A DNA stretch of 64,000 nucleotides, taken from contig NZ_LT855385.1 in the NCBI RefSeq assembly GCF_900184735.1, positions 1-64,000 of the forward strand, written 5' to 3'. This DNA is from Paucisalibacillus globulus. Its GTDB lineage: Bacteria > Bacillota > Bacilli > Bacillales > Amphibacillaceae. A program made the translations under genes and the position numbers. Within the stretch, counting starts at the first letter, position 1, and each line of letters opens with the position of its first letter. Of this stretch, positions 60,071 to 64,000 are shown in pieces. Under the pieces are notes generated by a model, which was not told where the DNA came from, searched no databases, and saw only the letters and a list, made by a program, of their open reading frames with translations.

Positions 60071-60564
60071 GTGAAACAATGCGATAACTGGTTTAAATAC
60101 AACACAATTAGTTAGTGGTTATAGCTATACGACACCGCTCCGGCAGAATACTCCGCTTTCCGCGGGCCCGGCCTCAGCCTCCTCGAGGAAAGGTCGCCTC
60201 TGCGGGGTCTTCGGACACGTGCTATTCCCGCAGGAGTCTACGTATTCTGCCTGCGCTAGTTTAATTTCCTAAATTATTGTTAGTGCTAAGATTAAACTAT
60301 AAGGTTAGAAAATCGATGCTATTTTCCAGTAATTTGACCCAATTTAGCAAGGGAAATACAGGGAGACTCCTGCGGGAGGATAGGCATCAGTGAGACCCAC
60401 GGGGAGCTTTAGCTCTGAGGAGGCTCACCAGCCGCCCGCGGCAAGGTAGACACTGTGAGGTCTTCTCGAACAGATGTCGCCCCTGTGCTGGCAGTAAAAG
60501 CGGAGTGTATTTCCGTAGCGGGTATGTTGCTCCCAACCACAGTTATTAGCCGTACAGTTTCTAT
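60071..60564. repeat. Compound hairpin repeat, copy 7 (B-outer left, A-outer right; decayed ends)
   Basis: The termini are degenerate: GTGAAACAATGCGATAAC at 60071-60088 and TTAGCCGTACAGTTTCTAT near 60546-60564. The left arm 60136-60260 is type B; the right arm 60343-60522 is type A with cassette M2 at about 60439-60504. The inner GGTGAGACCC step of the right arm has changed (CAGTGAGACCCACGGGG), weakening the stem. More mutations in ends and stems than in other copies suggest an older copy. It lies between trxA and etfA. Confidence 0.88.
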
Positions 60565-60653
60565 AAAATAATTGAAAAAGCATATTAAAAGAAAACATCC
60601 AATGAAAAAGGTGTAATGATTGATTTTATTCTTTTGTAACTTTTGAAAACCAC

Positions 60654-60686
60654 AGCCCGTATACCTTTCTGACTAGTATACGGGCT
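60654..60686 (-). terminator. Probable terminator of the etf operon
   Basis: A perfect 11-bp stem AGCCCGTATAC/GTATACGGGCT with an 11-base loop lies 68 bp past the etfA stop and is followed by GTGGTTTTC on the minus strand. The weak T run lowers confidence. Confidence 0.55.
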
Positions 60687-60754
60687 GCTCTATTTAGAGA
60701 TATTAAAAACACCTTGAGAACTATAAAATAGTTCATTATACAGTTTTAGAAAAT

Positions 60755-61738
60755 CTAAGCGTTAACTTTAAGGTTTTTTACTTCTTCAATAAGAATAGGA
60801 ATTACTTCGAATAGATCTCCTACAATTCCATAGTCTGCAACATTAAAGATGTTTGCTTCTGGGTCTTTATTGATTGCTACTATTACTTTGGAGTTTGACA
60901 TCCCTGCTAGATGCTGAATTGCTCCAGAAATACCAACTGCAATATATAAATCCGGAGTAACTACTTTACCTGTTTGCCCAATCTGTAGGGAGTAGTCACA
61001 ATAATCGGCATCACACGCTCCGCGAGATGCTCCAACTGCACCACCTAAAACGTCGGCTAATTCATATAATGGCTTAAATCCATCTGCACTTTTAACACCT
61101 CGACCGCCAGCTACAACAACCTTAGCCTCTGATAGATCAACACCTTCTGATGCTTTACGTAATACTTCCTTAATTACAGTACGTAAATCAGATATATCAA
61201 CTGTCTTTTCCTGAACTTCGCCAGAACGAGAATCATCACGATCTAATGCTGGAATATTGTTTGGACGAATGGTTGCAAACAAAAGACCTTCTGTAATGAT
61301 TTTATTTTCAAATGCCTTTCCTGAATAGATCGGTCTTGTAAACACAACCTGGTCACCAACTAAGTTAATGTCTACAGCATCTGAAATTAAACCAGATTCT
61401 AACTTACTAGCAAGCTTAGGTGTTAAATCTTTTCCTATTGCAGTGTGTCCCATGACAATTGCGTCAGGATTTTCATCTTCAACAACAGCTAAGACAGCTT
61501 GACCATAACCATCTGAAGTATAAGTTGCTAACTTTTCGTTCGATACCGTAACAACCCTGTCAGCTCCATAATAGATCATTTCCTGTGCTTGACTATTTAA
61601 ATCATCAGTACCACAAAGAACACCAATAACTTCAGCATTTGAATTTATTTTTTTCGCTGCACCAATTGCTTCGAAAGTAACATTGCGCAGTACACCATCT
61701 CTTGATTCACCAATTACCAATATTTTTTCACTCATCAT
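60755..61738 (-). CDS. etfA: Electron transfer flavoprotein alpha subunit
   Basis: EtfA holds the FAD that receives electrons from acyl-CoA dehydrogenases. The 327-residue protein has the N-terminal adenine-nucleotide-hydrolase-like domain and the C-terminal FAD domain with GAVGASRGACDADYC, IGQTGKVVTPDLYIAVGISG and AIQHLAGM (about 232-285). AAAGGAG precedes the ATG pair; either of two adjacent ATGs could be used. It follows etfB by 23 bp. Confidence 0.97.
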   Translation of the reverse strand: MMSEKILVIGESRDGVLRNVTFEAIGAAKKINSNAEVIGVLCGTDDLNSQAQEMIYYGADRVVTVSNEKLATYTSDGYGQAVLAVVEDENPDAIVMGHTAIGKDLTPKLASKLESGLISDAVDINLVGDQVVFTRPIYSGKAFENKIITEGLLFATIRPNNIPALDRDDSRSGEVQEKTVDISDLRTVIKEVLRKASEGVDLSEAKVVVAGGRGVKSADGFKPLYELADVLGGAVGASRGACDADYCDYSLQIGQTGKVVTPDLYIAVGISGAIQHLAGMSNSKVIVAINKDPEANIFNVADYGIVGDLFEVIPILIEEVKNLKVNA

Positions 61739-61761
61739 AATTTCTCCTTTCTGTCATCCAA

Positions 61762-62535
61762 TTATAGTACTTTCGCTTCGTTTCTCAGCAGCGATACCAA
61801 TTCTTTCACCTGTGAATCAATTTCTCCTTCTAACACTCTACCAGCCTCTTTTTCTGGCGGTAAGAAAATATCAACTGTTTTAGTTTTTGGTTCTAGTTCG
61901 TCTTCGTCTAGGTCTAAATCATCTATTTCTAATTTGTCTAACGGTTTCTTTTTTGCTTTCATGATACCAGGTAAGGAAGGGTATCTAGGTTCATTTAGTC
62001 CTTGTTGACAAGTAACTAAAAGCGGTAGAGATGTTTCGATTTTTTCAACATCTCCCTCTACATCCTTATCAATTTTCGCTGTATCTCCATCGATCTCTAG
62101 ATTAGTAATAGTCGTAACATAATTGATTCCTAAACGCTCAGCAAGCCTAGGACCTACTTGACCACTCGCTTCGTCAATAGCTACATTACCAGCCAAAATA
62201 AGGTCAACCTCTTTATCTTCAAAAAACGCTTCTAGGATTTTAGTTGTTGTAAACTGATCCCCTTCTTCAAGGTCATCCTCAGTATTGATAAGTACTGCTT
62301 TATCAGCACCCATCGCAAGTGCTGTACGAAGTTGTTTTTCTGAATCTTCATCGCCTATGGTTATAACCGTTACTTCCCCACCGTGTTCATCACGTTGTTT
62401 AATAGCCTCTTCAACTGCATATTCATCATATGGATTAATGATAAATTCAGCACCATCATCTTCAATACGTCCATTCGATACAACGATTTTTTCTTCTGTA
62501 TCGAAGGTTTTCTTTAATAAAACATAAATGTTCAT
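61762..62535 (-). CDS. etfB: Electron transfer flavoprotein beta subunit
   Basis: EtfB pairs with EtfA and binds AMP. The 257-residue protein has the conserved NPYDEYAVEEAI (about 33-44), the ADKAVLI segment and the beta-subunit signature region VEKIETSLPLLVTCQQGLNEPRYPS in shorter conserved blocks (from about residue 165). AGGAGG precedes the ATG. It lies between the enoyl-CoA hydratase gene and etfA in a beta-oxidation operon. Confidence 0.97.
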   Translation of the reverse strand: MNIYVLLKKTFDTEEKIVVSNGRIEDDGAEFIINPYDEYAVEEAIKQRDEHGGEVTVITIGDEDSEKQLRTALAMGADKAVLINTEDDLEEGDQFTTTKILEAFFEDKEVDLILAGNVAIDEASGQVGPRLAERLGINYVTTITNLEIDGDTAKIDKDVEGDVEKIETSLPLLVTCQQGLNEPRYPSLPGIMKAKKKPLDKLEIDDLDLDEDELEPKTKTVDIFLPPEKEAGRVLEGEIDSQVKELVSLLRNEAKVL

Positions 62536-62557
62536 GTGTTTTCCTCCTCAAGTTATT

Positions 62558-63331
62558 CTATTTATCTATAAAATTAGGCTTTCGTTTTTCAATGAAAGCT
62601 TGAACCCCTTCTTTTGCATCTTCAGAACCAAAGATTTCCCCAAATGCTTTTGCTTCTGCTTCTGCACCTTGTGCGAAATTTTCAACCTTTGAATATGGTA
62701 TTAATTTCATAATTCGTTCAATAGAAAGTTTACTCTTAGAAGCAATTTTCGTTGCTAAGCTAGCTGCTACTTCAAAGACTTCTTCTTCGCTTACTACTTG
62801 ATTTACCAGTCCATATTGGTGAGCTTCTTTTGCTGATATTAATTCACCCGATAAAATCATTTCATATGCTTTTGCTGTACCCACGTATTGTGGTAATCGT
62901 TGTGTCCCTGCAAAGCCCGGGATTATTCCAAGTGTTAACTCAGGAAGTCCAAATTTAGCATTTTCTGCAGCGATTCGAATATGACATGCCATCGCTAGTT
63001 CCAAACCTCCACCTAGTGAGGCTCCATGAATAGCTGCAATTACCGGGATAGAGAAGTTTTCGATTCGGTCAAAGAGTCGTTGACCATATTTAGATAGCTC
63101 TTGATAATCTGAAGCCTTCTGTAAGGAAGTAAATTCCTTAATATCTGCTCCCGCCGAGAAGAATCTACCTTCCCCTTTCAATATAATTGCTTTGACCTTA
63201 TCTTCCTTTTCAACTATGTCTAGCTTTTCAGAAAGCGCATTCAATAGTTTGCTAGATAGAGCGTTAGCAGGCGGACTTTGTATGGTTAAGGTCGCCACAT
63301 GCCCATGTAATTCATAGTTTATCGTTCCCAA
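62558..63331 (-). CDS. fadB: Enoyl-CoA hydratase
   Basis: This 257-residue crotonase-family enzyme hydrates enoyl-CoA in beta-oxidation. The oxyanion-hole segments FSAGADIKEF (about 58-67) and HGASLGGGLELAMACH (about 101-116) and the catalytic glutamates around LPELTLGIIPGFAGTQRLP are in place. The position between fadR and etfB matches the gene called fadB (ysiB) in B. subtilis, a short stand-alone hydratase rather than the E. coli multifunctional FadB. Confidence 0.92.
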   Translation of the reverse strand: MGTINYELHGHVATLTIQSPPANALSSKLLNALSEKLDIVEKEDKVKAIILKGEGRFFSAGADIKEFTSLQKASDYQELSKYGQRLFDRIENFSIPVIAAIHGASLGGGLELAMACHIRIAAENAKFGLPELTLGIIPGFAGTQRLPQYVGTAKAYEMILSGELISAKEAHQYGLVNQVVSEEEVFEVAASLATKIASKSKLSIERIMKLIPYSKVENFAQGAEAEAKAFGEIFGSEDAKEGVQAFIEKRKPNFIDK

Positions 63332-63487
63332 AGCTTCACACCCTTTCCCTTTTACAAGTATACTTCACCCGAATATACTAAAGATAGTTCTTTATATAAA
63401 TTCTCTTGTGTACTCGGGTGGATTAGACGTTAAAGGTAACATATATATTAATAAGCCAATTAATTCACCGTAATAACGATATGTAAC

Positions 63488-64000
63488 TTAATTGACTATA
63501 ATACCTTTCGTAATTAATTGATGAACGGACGGTGCTAAGGCTACTAGATCATATTTCTCTTCGTTCATTACCCAGTTCGTTACCGTTTCATCAAGAGTAC
63601 CGAAAATCATCTGTCTTATTAGCGGCACATTAATATCGCTTCTAAATAAATTCTCTTCCATTCCTTCTTTTACAATACCATCTATAATAACTAGATAAGG
63701 TTTAAGAATGCGATTTATTTCTTGACGTAAGGTTATATTTGATTGTCTTAATTCCAACTGTGTCACGATTGCCAAATGGTGATTTGCTGCTAATTGCCCA
63801 AAATGCATTTGAACCAAAGTTAGTAATTTTTCACTAGCATTTTCTTTACCACTCGTTGCAGTAGCAATTTGTTCAATAAATTGTCCCATTTTTTCTTTAA
63901 AAACGGAAATCAATATATCTTCCTTGTTCTTAAAATAAAGGTAGATAGTACCGTCAGCCACTCCTGCTTTCTTGGCAATTTTAGAGACTTGGGAAGCATG
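63488..64000 (-). CDS. fadR: Fatty-acid degradation repressor FadR (TetR family), N-terminus outside window
   Basis: FadR represses beta-oxidation genes in Bacillus and is released by long-chain acyl-CoA. The visible 170 codons run in frame to the window edge, beginning HASQVSKIAKKAGVADG, so the first part of the helix-turn-helix domain is cut off. The recognition region (KIAKKAGVADGTIYLYFKNKEDIL), LAIVTQLELRQSN and MIFGTLDETVTNWVMNEEKYD match the Bacillus FadR family strongly. It lies upstream of fadB-etfB-etfA, its expected regulon. I found no clear FadR operator in 63340-63487. Confidence 0.93.
   Translation of the reverse strand, partial: HASQVSKIAKKAGVADGTIYLYFKNKEDILISVFKEKMGQFIEQIATATSGKENASEKLLTLVQMHFGQLAANHHLAIVTQLELRQSNITLRQEINRILKPYLVIIDGIVKEGMEENLFRSDINVPLIRQMIFGTLDETVTNWVMNEEKYDLVALAPSVHQLITKGIIVN

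Noticed and set aside
63340-63487. FadR operator before the beta-oxidation genes
   Set aside because: No TGAATGA-type palindrome is visible in this interval.

Overview
The window is a low-GC chromosomal segment of an endospore-forming member of the Bacillaceae. Gene content and order follow the Bacillus subtilis ruv-mre/min-hem-clpX-gerE-sdh-uvrC-etf region closely. The pairing of YajC, Tgt, QueA and RuvAB with SafA, Obg, SpoIVFAB, MinCD, MreBCD, SpoIIB, SpoVID, GerM and GerE points to an Oceanobacillus/Virgibacillus-like genus. That assignment is inference from gene order and protein character; no database was searched. Almost every gene lies on the minus strand, so the window reads right to left. 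No phage, integrase, transposase, CRISPR array or plasmid gene was found. || Layout, left to right. 149-4506: yajC, tgt, queA, a DUF2905-type membrane protein, ruvB and ruvA (Sec accessory, queuosine, recombination). 4620-7093: a YhcN/YlaJ-type spore lipoprotein, a CotS-type kinase-like protein and safA (spore coat). 7818-12562: obg, spo0B, rpmA, the L27 protease prp (ysxB), rplU with its leader RNA, then spoIVFB and spoIVFA. 12685-17942: a small zinc-ribbon membrane protein, minD, minC, mreD, mreC, mreB and radC. 18109-22254: spoIIB, folC and, divergent from folC, two tandem RimK-type ATP-grasp ligases. 22788-28116: valS with a T-box leader, a 62-residue membrane protein, ysxE and spoVID. 29220-35418: the haem operon hemA-hemX-hemC-hemD-hemB-hemL. 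35639-39021: a LiaI-like membrane protein and a polar amino acid ABC transporter, placed between hemA and engB. 39298-47156: engB, lon, clpX, tig and ysoA. 47285-47440: two tRNA genes (Arg UCU, Gly UCC). 47607-53696: ysnB, rdgB, rph, gerM, racE, ysmB, gerE and ysmA. 53779-59925: sdhB, sdhA, sdhC, yslB, uvrC and trxA. 60755-64000: etfA, etfB, a fadB-type enoyl-CoA hydratase and fadR, which runs off the window. || How the genes work together. Sporulation genes are spread through the window: phosphorelay (spo0B), septation/engulfment (spoIIB), pro-sigma-K processing (spoIVFAB), coat assembly (safA, spoVID and a kinase-like partner for each), germination (gerM) and late mother-cell control (gerE). 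Plausible sigma-E promoters precede spoIVFA and spoVID, and a sigma-K promoter precedes gerE. The rest is housekeeping: cell shape and division-site choice, translation, haem synthesis, proteolysis, succinate dehydrogenase and fatty-acid beta-oxidation. || The most unusual content is a family of about 420-885 bp intergenic repeats: seven complete copies (7283, 22283, 28256, 36196, 42421, 52722 and 60071) and one fragment at the left edge. Each complete copy is bounded by a 15-19 bp inverted repeat related to ATAGAAACTGTGCGGTAAC. Each holds two long GC-rich hairpin arms in opposite orientation around an AT-rich spacer. The arms come in two outer-stem types whose two strands change together, and one copy has swapped outer and inner parts. 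Optional cassettes sit at fixed points in the arms. Six of the seven complete copies end 35-51 bp beyond an intrinsic terminator. No protein in the window explains them.
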